From NCBI RefSeq assembly GCF_003332885.2, contig NZ_QOWJ01000002.1:1-64000 (forward strand): a stretch of DNA of 64,000 nt. Reading direction: 5' to 3'. Below, piece after piece: positions 40,128 through 48,375 of the stretch. This stretch comes from Paracnuella aquatica. Its GTDB lineage: Bacteria > Bacteroidota > Bacteroidia > Chitinophagales > Chitinophagaceae. How positions within the stretch are numbered: the first letter of the stretch is position 1; each line of letters opens with the position of its first letter. The notes beneath the pieces are model-generated. The model ran no database searches and was not told the DNA's origin. It saw only the letters and a program-made list of their open reading frames with translations. Both the position numbers and the translations under genes were made by a program.

Positions 40128-41251
40128 GCAACAGTTTTGGGCGAATCTACACCCAACTCCTGTTTTGCTTTTACAAAAGCCGAACCGATCACCTGGTGCA
40201 TATCGTAGTAGCGGTACTCGGCCAGGCGTCCGCCAAACAGCACGCCTTCTTCCTTTTCAGCCAGTTCCTGGTATTGCTTCATCCGGCGGGTGTTTTCCTC
40301 GTCGTTGATGGGGTAATAAGCTTCTTTGCCGCGGCTCCACTGGTCGGGGTATTCGCGGGTAATGATGGTGTGGGGCTGTTTGCCAAACTCGAAATGCTTG
40401 TGCTCAATGATGCGGGTGTACGGCACTTCGGCCTCGGTGTAGTTGACCACCGCGTTGCCCTGGTAGTTTTCCACTTCGTGGCGTTCGTGTTCAAAGCGCA
40501 GGCTGCGGTACTCGAGTTCGCCAAACTGGAAATTGTAATACTCATCCAGCGGACCGGTAAACACCACTTTGTCGGCAATGTTGTTGAAGTGGTCGCGATC
40601 GGAAAAATAATCCACGTTCAGGCGCACATCGCTGCCTTGCAGCATGCCTTCGGTTATTTTGTTATAACCGCCAATGGGAATGCCCTGGTATTTGTCGTTG
40701 AAATAATTATTGTCGTAGGTAAAACGCACCGGCAGCCGCTTGATGATGAATGCGGGCAGCTCGGTAGCCTTGCGGCCCCACTGCTTTTCGGTGTAGCCTT
40801 TGATCAGTTTATAATAAATATCGGTGCCCACCAGCGTCAATGCCTGCTCTTCCAGGTTTTGCGGCTCCTTAATGTTGAGCGACTGGATCTGCTCCGCAAT
40901 TTTATCCTGCGCCTGCTGCGGCGTGGTTACACCCCATAGCTGGTAAAAGGTGTTCATGTTAAACGGCAGGTTGTACAGCTTGCCTTCGTGCAGCGCCACG
41001 GGGCTGTTGGTATAGCGGTTAAACTCGGTAAAGGAATTGACAAAATCCCAGATGGGTTTGTCGTTTGTATGAAAAATATGGGCTCCGTACACATGCACAT
41101 TGATGCCGTCCTGGTTTTCGCAGTAGGTGTTGCCGCCAATATGGGACCGGCGGTCAATGACCAGGCATTTTTTTCCGGCCTTGGTAGCCAGGTGCGCAAA
41201 GGTGGCGCCAAACAGCCCGGCGCCCACAATCAAGTAATCAAATTCAGCCAT
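40124..41251 (-). CDS. glf: UDP-galactopyranose mutase
   Basis: A 375-residue flavoenzyme that converts UDP-galactopyranose to UDP-galactofuranose. The N-terminal FAD-binding motif is DYLIVGAGLFGATFAHLA; family motifs RRSHIGGNTYCE, GAHIFHTNDKPIWDFVNSF, YTEKQWGRKATELPAFIIKR, VRFTYDNNYFNDKYQGIPIG and YPINDEENTRRMKQYQELAE follow, with the uridine- and flavin-contacting arginines. First gene of a two-gene minus-strand operon with a GT2 enzyme, so galactofuranose is a component of a surface glycan of this organism. Confidence 0.95.
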   Translation of the reverse strand: MAEFDYLIVGAGLFGATFAHLATKAGKKCLVIDRRSHIGGNTYCENQDGINVHVYGAHIFHTNDKPIWDFVNSFTEFNRYTNSPVALHEGKLYNLPFNMNTFYQLWGVTTPQQAQDKIAEQIQSLNIKEPQNLEEQALTLVGTDIYYKLIKGYTEKQWGRKATELPAFIIKRLPVRFTYDNNYFNDKYQGIPIGGYNKITEGMLQGSDVRLNVDYFSDRDHFNNIADKVVFTGPLDEYYNFQFGELEYRSLRFEHERHEVENYQGNAVVNYTEAEVPYTRIIEHKHFEFGKQPHTIITREYPDQWSRGKEAYYPINDEENTRRMKQYQELAEKEEGVLFGGRLAEYRYYDMHQVIGSAFVKAKQELGVDSPKTVA

Positions 41252-41414
41252 TCGATTTGGTTAAAGGTTCAATTATGTATTAAATAAAATAAAGTGTTGG
41301 CCCGGCACCCTTATTTTCGCAACGGTGGGTATGCGGGCATAAAGCGACGTATTGTACAAATATTTATACCACGTAAAAATCAAGCTCAGGCATGCTGGCA
41401 CTCCCTGTTGACTA

Positions 41415-42335
41415 ATGAATGCTTCCACACTTTTGGCACAAATTGAGCAAGGATCGCAAAAGGCGCTGGCCCGGGCCGTTTCTTTTGTAGAAAATGAAGC
41501 TCCCGGCTATGATGCGCTGCTTGCCCGCCTGCCGCACCGGCAGCAATGCCGGGTTGTGGGCATTACCGGTCCGCCGGGTGCCGGCAAAAGTACCCTCGTG
41601 GATGGACTTATTGGGCAATTGATCGATAAGGGTAAAAAGGTGGCCGTGCTTTGTGTGGACCCTTCTTCACCGTTCAACCTTGGCGCCGTGCTGGGCGACC
41701 GCATCCGGATGAGCCAGTGGTACACCCATCCGCAGGTATTTATCCGGTCGCTGGCCACCCGCGGGTCGCTGGGCGGGCTGCACCCCAAAATCATTGAAAT
41801 TACCGAACTGATGCGGGCAGCCGGCTTCGATTATGTGTTGGTGGAAACGGTGGGTGTGGGCCAAAGCGAGGTGGAAATTGCCGGGCTGGCCGATACTACG
41901 CTGGTGGTGCTGGTGCCCGAAGCAGGCGACGAAGTGCAGACGATGAAAGCAGGCCTTATGGAAATTGCCGACCTTTTTGTGGTAAATAAAGCTGACCGCC
42001 CCGGTGCCGATGCTTTTGTAAAAGCCCTCCGGGCCATGCTGGCGCCAACATTTGGCACGCACCGCCAGGAAGTACCCATTGTAAAAACCGTTGCCGCCAC
42101 CGGCGCCGGCCTTGATGTATTGAGCAACCATCTGGAAGAAGCGGTACCCGAACAACTGGGCACGGACCGCCGCCTGTGGCTGCTTACCGAAAGGGCCTAC
42201 CAGTTGGTGCAACGCCACCGCATGCAATCGTTGTCCAAAGAAGTGCTGATGGCCCGGCTGCGTGCCGCCAGCACCCAACCCGATTTTAACCTGTACCGAT
42301 TTGCGCAATCACAGTTTTATGAAACAGCCCTGTAG
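41415..42335 (+). CDS. meaB: Methylmalonyl-CoA mutase-associated GTPase MeaB
   Basis: A 306-residue G3E-family GTPase that protects and loads adenosylcobalamin in methylmalonyl-CoA mutase. G1 VVGITGPPGAGKSTLVDGLI (about 46-65), then AVLCVDPSSPFNLGAVLGDR, DYVLVETVGVGQSEVEIAGL (Walker B/switch region) and VVNKAD (G4). The C-terminal helix (ERAYQLVQRHRMQS) is the dimerisation arm. The mutase genes are not in the window; the gene instead lies inside the glycan cluster and its 3' end overlaps the next glycosyltransferase by 17 bases. Confidence 0.93.
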   Translation: MNASTLLAQIEQGSQKALARAVSFVENEAPGYDALLARLPHRQQCRVVGITGPPGAGKSTLVDGLIGQLIDKGKKVAVLCVDPSSPFNLGAVLGDRIRMSQWYTHPQVFIRSLATRGSLGGLHPKIIEITELMRAAGFDYVLVETVGVGQSEVEIAGLADTTLVVLVPEAGDEVQTMKAGLMEIADLFVVNKADRPGADAFVKALRAMLAPTFGTHRQEVPIVKTVAATGAGLDVLSNHLEEAVPEQLGTDRRLWLLTERAYQLVQRHRMQSLSKEVLMARLRAASTQPDFNLYRFAQSQFYETAL

Positions 42336-43128
42336 CCTGATCATTGCTACTTACAATTGGCCGCAGGCCCTTGAGCTTTGCCTGGAAAGCGTGCAGCTGC
42401 AAACCGTGCTGCCGCAGGAAATTATTATTGCCGACGATGGCTCCGGCGACGAAACCCGCCTGTTGATAGAACAGTTTGCCGTCAAAAGCAAAGTGCCCAT
42501 TGTACATGTGTGGCACCCCGACGAAGGTTTTCAACTGGCCAAAATCCGCAACCGTGCCATGGCCCGCGCCGCTTTTCCCTACATTATTCAAATTGATGGC
42601 GACCTGATCCTGCACCCGCATTTTATTGAAGACCACCTGCACCTGCAGGAACCCCATTTTTTTGTATCGGGTAGCCGCGTGTTGCTGTCGGCACGTACCA
42701 CGGCGGCCCTGCTGCAGCATCGCTCCCTTAACGTGGACAAGCACCACCAGGGCAGTAAAAATTTTTTCAACAAGCTGCGCAACCGTGCTTTGCGCAACCT
42801 GCTGTCGCGGCACTACAAAACCGAGGGCAAAAACAAATACTACGTAAAAGGCTGCAACATGGCTTTTTGGCGCGATGACCTGCTGCTAGTGAACGGCTAC
42901 AACGAAGCTTTTACCGGCTGGGGCCGTGAAGACAGCGAGCTGGCCATCCGCCTGATCAATGCCGGGGTAAAAAAGAAGTTTCTGAAAATGGGCGGTGTTA
43001 CTTATCACCTGTATCACCGCGAGGCAAGCAGGGACAACGAAGCCGAAAACATCCGGATGATGGATGAGGCCATCCAGCAAAAGACGAAATGGGGCCCGGT
43101 TGGCATCAGCCAATACCTGAACTTTTAA
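42319..43128 (+). CDS. GT2 glycosyltransferase with galactosyltransferase-like C-terminus
   Basis: A 269-residue family-2 enzyme. N-terminal GT-A: CSLIIATYNWPQALELCLES, EIIIADDGSGDETRLLIEQF, then RNRAMARAAFPYIIQIDGDL with the DGD metal motif. The C-terminal motif FTGWGREDSELAIRLINAG is the WGxEDxEL signature of Glyco_transf_7C-type galactosyl/N-acetylgalactosaminyl transferases. ATG 42319 overlaps meaB. Acceptor and donor are unknown; it should be translated from the meaB transcript. Confidence 0.85.
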   Translation: MKQPCSLIIATYNWPQALELCLESVQLQTVLPQEIIIADDGSGDETRLLIEQFAVKSKVPIVHVWHPDEGFQLAKIRNRAMARAAFPYIIQIDGDLILHPHFIEDHLHLQEPHFFVSGSRVLLSARTTAALLQHRSLNVDKHHQGSKNFFNKLRNRALRNLLSRHYKTEGKNKYYVKGCNMAFWRDDLLLVNGYNEAFTGWGREDSELAIRLINAGVKKKFLKMGGVTYHLYHREASRDNEAENIRMMDEAIQQKTKWGPVGISQYLNF

Positions 43129-43195
43129 TGCTATTAGCCGGCAGATTATAAAGGATTTTATTTTAGTACAAGATCGATTTTTGACCACCTGAAAT

Positions 43196-44140
43196 ATGCA
43201 GGACAAAGGTTGGCGCAACGAGCCGTCCAGCCAGAATACCAGTTCAAGTTCGCCGATTATGGATTCAAGACATGAGGAGTATGCCATTGCGGCCGCGGTT
43301 ATTCTCTATCACCCCGACGACACATTTATCTATAACCTCGAAACCTATTACAGTGCCGTTGCGCAGATTTTTATAATCGACAATACCGAGGATCAAGCAT
43401 TGCAGGTTGATTGGTCGCGTTATCCAAAAGTTTCCTATTTCCACGATGGGCAAAACCGTGGCCTTGCGGTGCGACTCAATGAAGCAGCGGGTTATGCAAT
43501 AGCAGCGGGGTACCACTGGTTGCTCACCATGGACCAGGATTCCTGGTTTACGCCACAGTCGATAACGCAATACCTGCAATGCTTTGCCGGCTTTGCCGAA
43601 AAAAAACAGGTGGCGCTGTTCGGTCCCAAATTTTTCAGGGAAAACCAGCCGCTGCCCCTAACCTGCAGCTGGCAAAAAGCCAAACGGGTAATTACTTCCG
43701 GGGCGTTGATGAACCTGCAGCCATTTCATCAAATCGGCGGGTTCGACGAAGCCTTGTTTATCGATTCGGTTGACCACGAATACTGCATCAAAGCAAGCCT
43801 GGCGGGTTATTCCATCATTGAGTTTCAATCGGTGGCCATGGTACACAAGGTGGGCTCCCTCATCAACAGGTCATCTATCAAAACTATGTTTTTGGTAAAA
43901 AAGAAAAAAGAAGTGCACCCACCGCTGCGTTGCTATTATATGCTGCGCAACCTGTTGTACCTGCAACAGAAGTTTGCCGGCCAAAAAGTGCCCCTGATGC
44001 CAGTCATTAGAAGAGATGTGCTGAAACGGATTGAGAAAGCGCTTTTTTACGGCCGCAACACCCGCAAGCTGGCTAGCTTTCTACTGCTGGCCTACCGGCA
44101 TTTTAAGGAAAATAAAATGGGAAAGCTGGAAATATTATAA
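43196..44140 (+). CDS. GT2 glycosyltransferase, rhamnosyltransferase-like
   Basis: A 314-residue family-2 enzyme (293 residues if ATG 43259 is used, which fits the family better). Motifs: AAAVILYHPDDTFIYNLETY, IFIIDNTEDQ, RGLAVRLNEAAGYAIAAGYH, WLLTMDQDSWF (DQD in place of DxD) and GGFDEALFIDSVDHEYCIKA. These are typical of rhamnosyltransferase-type GT2 enzymes (RfbF/WbbL-like). It follows the previous GT2 gene after 67 bases in the same direction and probably shares its transcript. Confidence 0.82.
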   Translation: MQDKGWRNEPSSQNTSSSSPIMDSRHEEYAIAAAVILYHPDDTFIYNLETYYSAVAQIFIIDNTEDQALQVDWSRYPKVSYFHDGQNRGLAVRLNEAAGYAIAAGYHWLLTMDQDSWFTPQSITQYLQCFAGFAEKKQVALFGPKFFRENQPLPLTCSWQKAKRVITSGALMNLQPFHQIGGFDEALFIDSVDHEYCIKASLAGYSIIEFQSVAMVHKVGSLINRSSIKTMFLVKKKKEVHPPLRCYYMLRNLLYLQQKFAGQKVPLMPVIRRDVLKRIEKALFYGRNTRKLASFLLLAYRHFKENKMGKLEIL

Positions 44141-44184
44141 CCTACCCTTTGGTGCAAAATTCAAAACACCAAGTGGATTCAACC

Positions 44185-44391
44185 TTACGCCTTTTGTCGC
44201 TTCCACCAATACCAGCCAATACCACCCGCCAGGGCCAGCGGTGTCAGGGCCAGGTACAAGATGCCGGCGTTCAAACCACGGGCAGGTTTTTCGCCCAGTT
44301 GGGCCGCCGTTTTGGTACAAATAGAACATTGGGCATCGGCAGCAACTCCAAGGCCCAGCGATAAAGCCAATATAAAAAATCCTTTACGCAT
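44185..44391 (-). CDS. Small exported membrane protein, hypothetical
   Basis: A 68-residue protein: signal-like segment MRKGFFILALSLGLGVAADA, a short loop with CSICTK and AAQLGEKPARGLNAG, then a transmembrane helix ILYLALTPLALAGGIGWYWW ending in KRQKA. The two cysteines three residues apart (CxxC) directly after the cleavage site are noteworthy. Such small CxxC-TM proteins are common in Bacteroidota and unnamed. Start chosen at 44391 for the signal; the frame is open to 44430. Confidence 0.7.
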   Translation of the reverse strand: MRKGFFILALSLGLGVAADAQCSICTKTAAQLGEKPARGLNAGILYLALTPLALAGGIGWYWWKRQKA

Positions 44392-44469
44392 GCCGGTTTC
44401 CGCTTTTTTGCAAAAGTAAGCCAACGGCATACACGGAAGCGTTAAATAAACCCGGGAAAAAATGAGCCG

Positions 44470-45414
44470 TCAGCGGATGCGGTAAAACATCTTGAGGCAA
44501 AAAATGTATTTGCGCAGCCCGTTGCCTTTTTTTACCGCAAGCAACTGGCTTTGGTTGTTCATAAAAACCTGCACCCGCTTCAGGTTGTGCCACAACGAAA
44601 AGCTGCCATAGCTCTCGGCCAAGTTTTTCAGCACGCCTTTTTCCTGCACCAGCGTGTCCGGGCAGGTTTTGTAAAAAAGATTCATGCGGCACCTGATGGC
44701 TTTTACCTCCGACCATTTGCGGTGCAGCGCCGTGCGGTGGCCGCTGTGCCGGCTGCGTTCGCCAATGGCGCCCACGGCATTGTTGTCGTGCTGGCGGTAA
44801 TGCACCAGCACTTCGGGCAGGTAAGCAATGCCGCCGTGGTTGGCCGCCACAAAACAAAGCCACCAATCGTGGGGCAGTGCCGGCGGAAAAGGAGCAGCCT
44901 GCTGCAACAACTGCCGCACAAACAGCGAGGCATGGCCATAAACCCGGCAAACCACCGCCTGCTGCAGGCAATTGGTTATGTCTATCATTTCGGCCCGGTC
45001 CGATGCCCGCACACCGGTAGGCTGCAGGTCTTCGTTGCAAATGGCCGAATCGCAATAAATCATGGGGTGTTTGCCAATGTTGGCCGCCAGCCGCTCCAGC
45101 TTTTGCGGCACCCAGTAATCGTCCTGGTCGCACAGCGCTATAAAGCTGCCCTGCGCCAAGCTGCAGGCCCGTTCAAAATTTTTGATATAACCCAGGTTTT
45201 CCTCATTGCGGTACACCCGCATATTGGGGTGCCGTTGGGCATATTGTTGTAAAATCCGGTAGCTGTCATCGGTGCTGGCATCGTCTACGGCTATTACTTC
45301 TATGTTGGGATAAGTCTGGGCAAAAACAGAATCGAGTTGCACCGCCAGGTACCGGGCGCCATTGCAGGCAGCCAGTACTACAGATATCAGGGAGGGGTCC
45401 AACTGTGTGTTCAT
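44470..45414 (-). CDS. GT2 glycosyltransferase
   Basis: A 314-residue family-2 enzyme. Motifs: ISVVLAACNGARYLAVQLDS, IEVIAVDDASTDDSYRILQQ, GSFIALCDQDDYWVPQKLER (DQDD metal site) and LPHDWWLCFVAANHGGIAYL (DWW acceptor motif). It is a paralogue of the divergent gene at 45594 (same DQDD, DWW and Q-x-L-xS-I-x-x-Q layout). Substrate unknown. Transcribed away from the plus-strand paralogue. Confidence 0.86.
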   Translation of the reverse strand: MNTQLDPSLISVVLAACNGARYLAVQLDSVFAQTYPNIEVIAVDDASTDDSYRILQQYAQRHPNMRVYRNEENLGYIKNFERACSLAQGSFIALCDQDDYWVPQKLERLAANIGKHPMIYCDSAICNEDLQPTGVRASDRAEMIDITNCLQQAVVCRVYGHASLFVRQLLQQAAPFPPALPHDWWLCFVAANHGGIAYLPEVLVHYRQHDNNAVGAIGERSRHSGHRTALHRKWSEVKAIRCRMNLFYKTCPDTLVQEKGVLKNLAESYGSFSLWHNLKRVQVFMNNQSQLLAVKKGNGLRKYIFCLKMFYRIR

Positions 45415-45440
45415 TGTAATGGTTTGCTTCGCCGATTGCC

Positions 45441-45448
45441 TACCTTTG
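45441..45448 (+). promoter_or_regulatory. -7 box TACCTTTG upstream of the second paralogous GT2 gene
   Basis: Exact TAnnTTTG match in the divergent intergenic region; predicts a leader of about 140 bases to the ATG at 45594. Confidence 0.45.
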
Positions 45449-45593
45449 CGCAGCGCTGTTTTTCATAGTGACCATGGAGCGGCCCCTGTCGTTGTATGAG
45501 CAATTTTATTGAGGCGCAAGTAACAAAAGATAGCGCAGTTAAAAAAACGAACCGCCCGATGCCGCTTTTTTCCCTGCAAAACCTGCCCCGTTG

Positions 45594-46508
45594 ATGATGA
45601 ACGCAATACAGCGTGTATCGGTAGTGGTGTGCACCTACAATGGTGCCGCTTTTATCGAAGAACAACTCCTTTCCATACTGGCACAGGTCTACCCGCTGTA
45701 CGAGATCATTGTAGCAGATGATGCCAGCACCGACGGCACGCCTGCAATTGTGGCCAGGATTGCGGCCGGCAACGGGGTTATTTCATTGCATCAAAATAAA
45801 ACCAACCTCGGTTACAACCGAAATTTTGAACAGGCCCTGCGCCTGGCCTCGGGCGATGTTATTGCCATTGCCGACCAGGACGATGTATGGCACCCCGAAA
45901 AAATCAGCACCATGCTGGCGCAATGGAGCCCGGAGTGCCCGCTTATTTATTGCAACTCGGCGCTGTTTACCGGCAACGACCCCACCACGGCGCAACCCAA
46001 CAACATGATGCGGCATTTTGCAGGCACTGATTCGCGTAGCCTGGCGGTGTACAACACGGTGAGCGGCCACGCGGTATTGTTTAGAAAAGAGCTGCTGGCG
46101 TTGGCGCCGCCTTTTCACCCACAAGTGTATTACGACTGGTGGTTGGCTATGGTGGCCGCATGCAATGGCGGTGTGCAATACTGCCCGCAGGTGCTGGTGT
46201 ACCAGCGCTGGCATGGTGCCAACGCTACCGAAAAAATTCAACTGAGCCTGGCCGAACGGCACCGGCAGGAAAAAGAAATGGTGTTGCGCAACCTGCAGCA
46301 GTTTTGTACCACGCCAGGATTGAAGGAGGAACAGCAGGCATTTTTCAACAACCTGCATGCGTTGTGGCAGGATGGATTGAATGGCGCCAACCGTTGGCAA
46401 CTATTCCTGTTTTTGATGCAGCACCGTCACGCTATATATTCCAGCAAGGTGCGGAAAGCAGCTTTTGTATCGCACCTGAAAAGAAGCTTTCGATATGCAT
46501 TTAGCTAG
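45594..46508 (+). CDS. GT2 glycosyltransferase
   Basis: A 304-residue family-2 enzyme: VSVVVCTYNGAAFIEEQLLS, YEIIVADDASTDGTPAIVAR, GDVIAIADQDDVWHPEKIST (DQDD) and VYYDWWLAMVAACNGGVQYC. Paralogue of the gene at 44470; the two are divergent and separated by about 180 bases. Start at the first ATG of MMN (45594 or 45597). Followed by a strong terminator. Confidence 0.86.
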   Translation: MMNAIQRVSVVVCTYNGAAFIEEQLLSILAQVYPLYEIIVADDASTDGTPAIVARIAAGNGVISLHQNKTNLGYNRNFEQALRLASGDVIAIADQDDVWHPEKISTMLAQWSPECPLIYCNSALFTGNDPTTAQPNNMMRHFAGTDSRSLAVYNTVSGHAVLFRKELLALAPPFHPQVYYDWWLAMVAACNGGVQYCPQVLVYQRWHGANATEKIQLSLAERHRQEKEMVLRNLQQFCTTPGLKEEQQAFFNNLHALWQDGLNGANRWQLFLFLMQHRHAIYSSKVRKAAFVSHLKRSFRYAFS

Positions 46509-46523
46509 GTTTTTTACTCAAAC

Positions 46524-46551
46524 AAAAAGCCCCTGCAAGTAGGGGCTTTTT
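46524..46551 (+). terminator. Intrinsic terminator
   Basis: AAAAAGCCCCTGCAAGTAGG continuing GGCTTTTT: stem AAAAAGCCCCT / AGGGGCTTTTT. Confidence 0.85.
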
Positions 46552-46706
46552 GCGAGAAAAACACACCACTATATGTATGAAGCATCTTGAAAAATCATGC
46601 TTGTTAATAGCAACCGTATTCAAAACACAGTCTAGCTACGCGGTGTAGGCAATGCCAGACTCGTTTTGTAGTCTATACATTCAGAAAGCTCCAAAGGTTG
46701 AAGGGC

Positions 46707-46727
46707 ATGCCGAAACAAGTTCGGCAT
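46707..46727. repeat. Palindromic repeat ATGCCGAA-ACAAG-TTCGGCAT, copy 2
   Basis: Identical to 4198-4218, followed here too by GACA. Confidence 0.75.
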
Positions 46728-46821
46728 GACAACCCAGCAGCGCAAAAGATCTACTTGGTAACGGGTAGGCATAAGCGAACAGGCATTTAGATGATGAATG
46801 CAGGCCGAAGTTCGTTTTACC

Positions 46822-48174
46822 TCAATACACCGCTTCCATTACCCGCCGCTTCCTCGGCTGTTGTTGCAGCAGTTCCGCAACGTATTGCACAAACAACTCC
46901 TGCGGATTGTACTGCCCAAACTCCTTGCTCAACTGCACCACGTTTTGCCGGTAGGTGTCGTTGTTCAACACTGCTTCCACAGCCTTTTTCAGCTGCGCCG
47001 GTTTGGGCTTTTCGGTTTTCAGGTTGATGCCCAGCTTGAAATAGCCCACCCGTGCACAGATTTCGTTTTTGCCTTCGTTTACGCCGGCCACTACCAGCGG
47101 CAGCTTGTGCTGTATGCCCAGCAAAGTGCCACCATAACCGCCATTGGTTACATAGGCATCGCAGTAAGGCATTACATCGGCAAAGGGGATAAAATCTTCA
47201 ATGATAACGTTGCGCTGCGGAAAACGCTGGCGCAGGCTTTCGGTTTGGTTGCCCGATGTGGTTACAATCACCAGGTGATCGGTGCCGGCAAAAGCCTCCA
47301 GCGTGGGCACAATGAGTTTTTCCACGTCGGCTTCGGCAGTGCCTTGTGTGCACAGGATCACTTTATTGAATTGCAGCAATTTTTCGCTGCTCCAAGGCTT
47401 TTGTTTTTTGCGCGACGGGGCCGGCAACAGGGCGCCGATAAACCGCAGGTTCGGGTTCATATCAGTACGCGGGTATTCGAAACCCGGCGTGCCACTTTGC
47501 AGCACCAGCGTGCTGGTGCGGTAGGCTGTGTCAAACAGGTTGCCGTCGCGTTTGAGGCCTTCCACAGCCATCAGTTCGTCCAGCACCAGCATAGGTTTGC
47601 GCAGCAATACCTGCTCGGTAATCCAGCGCAGCGCTGCCTGTTTCAGGCGGCCTAATATTGAATTGCTGGGCGTCATGCCCAGGCCCATCGGCGGCAGGTC
47701 TTTCGAAGTTTCGGCAATGGGAATGATGCCAATGGTCACCACAGGGATGTTCATTTTTTGCTGCACAAAAGGAATGGCGGTAAACGACACTTCGGTTACC
47801 ATCAGTTCAAACGGAAACTCCTGGTGCAGTTCTTTGATGTCGGCGTAAAAATCGGGGCCGCGGCGGATAAAAAAATGCTCCAGATCGAAGCGCAGTTTGG
47901 GAATGCCGCTTTTCAGCTTATTGCGTTCGGGGTAAATTTCTTCGAGGTTTTCGGCGGTTACATCAACGGCTTTTTTCTGCGGAAAATAGCGGATGCCCAT
48001 TGCTTCTACTTTTTCGGCAAATGCCGAACCTACATACCAGCCAATTTCGCAGCCCATGGCCTGCAGCTGCAGGGACAAACTGGTTAGTGGATTAAAATGG
48101 CCATCGGCGGCCATGCAGGCAAAAAGGATTTTGGTACCCGGTTCAATGTGTTGGTTTTGGATGCTAAAGCTCAT
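46822..48174 (-). CDS. GT1-family (UGT-like) glycosyltransferase
   Basis: A 450-residue GT-B fold enzyme. The N-terminal acceptor domain begins KILFACMAADGHFNPLTSLS (HFNPL in the position of the GHxxP motif). The donor half has VILCTQGTAEADVEKLIVPT, VIIEDFIPFADVMPYCDAYV and the donor signature VTNGGYGGTLLGIQHKLPLV, a variant of the HGGxGT motif of MGT/UGT enzymes, with N in place of H. Members glycosylate lipids, carotenoids or macrolide-like molecules. The catalytic base (H in GHF) is conserved. Single gene at the edge of the glycan region. Confidence 0.85.
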   Translation of the reverse strand: MSFSIQNQHIEPGTKILFACMAADGHFNPLTSLSLQLQAMGCEIGWYVGSAFAEKVEAMGIRYFPQKKAVDVTAENLEEIYPERNKLKSGIPKLRFDLEHFFIRRGPDFYADIKELHQEFPFELMVTEVSFTAIPFVQQKMNIPVVTIGIIPIAETSKDLPPMGLGMTPSNSILGRLKQAALRWITEQVLLRKPMLVLDELMAVEGLKRDGNLFDTAYRTSTLVLQSGTPGFEYPRTDMNPNLRFIGALLPAPSRKKQKPWSSEKLLQFNKVILCTQGTAEADVEKLIVPTLEAFAGTDHLVIVTTSGNQTESLRQRFPQRNVIIEDFIPFADVMPYCDAYVTNGGYGGTLLGIQHKLPLVVAGVNEGKNEICARVGYFKLGINLKTEKPKPAQLKKAVEAVLNNDTYRQNVVQLSKEFGQYNPQELFVQYVAELLQQQPRKRRVMEAVY

Positions 48175-48300
48175 TGCAGTTGATTTTGAGGCACAAGATT
48201 ACCAACCGTCGCTGCCCGTGAACAGCGCAAAGAGCATGGGTTGCAGATTTTGGATGATGAACTGCGTGGGGAAAAGAGGCGAATGGTATTTGCCTTTGGG

Positions 48301-48375
48301 AAATTCAAAAGGCAAAATTCAAAAGGCAAAAATGGAGCAGCCCGTTTTGCCTTTTGAATTTTTACTTTTTACTTC
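48301..48375. repeat. Word-type inverted repeat (TTCAAAAGGCAAAA)
   Basis: Two tandem left words at 48301-48332 (AAATTCAAAAGGCAAAA, ATTCAAAAGGCAAAAA) and a right arm at 48345-48361 (TTTTGCCTTTTGAATTT) followed by TTTACTTTTTACTTC. Related to 29766-29829. It lies between two minus-strand genes, just beyond the M48 gene stop region, and encodes the last residues of the M48 frame (KPVLK). Confidence 0.7.

Larger units (their letters stand above)
46509..46821. other. Gap with terminator and palindromic repeat
   Basis: A 313-base gap between convergent genes. It holds the terminator at 46524-46551 and the palindrome ATGCCGAAACAAGTTCGGCA(T) at 46707-46727. Nothing else was seen. Confidence 0.55.
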
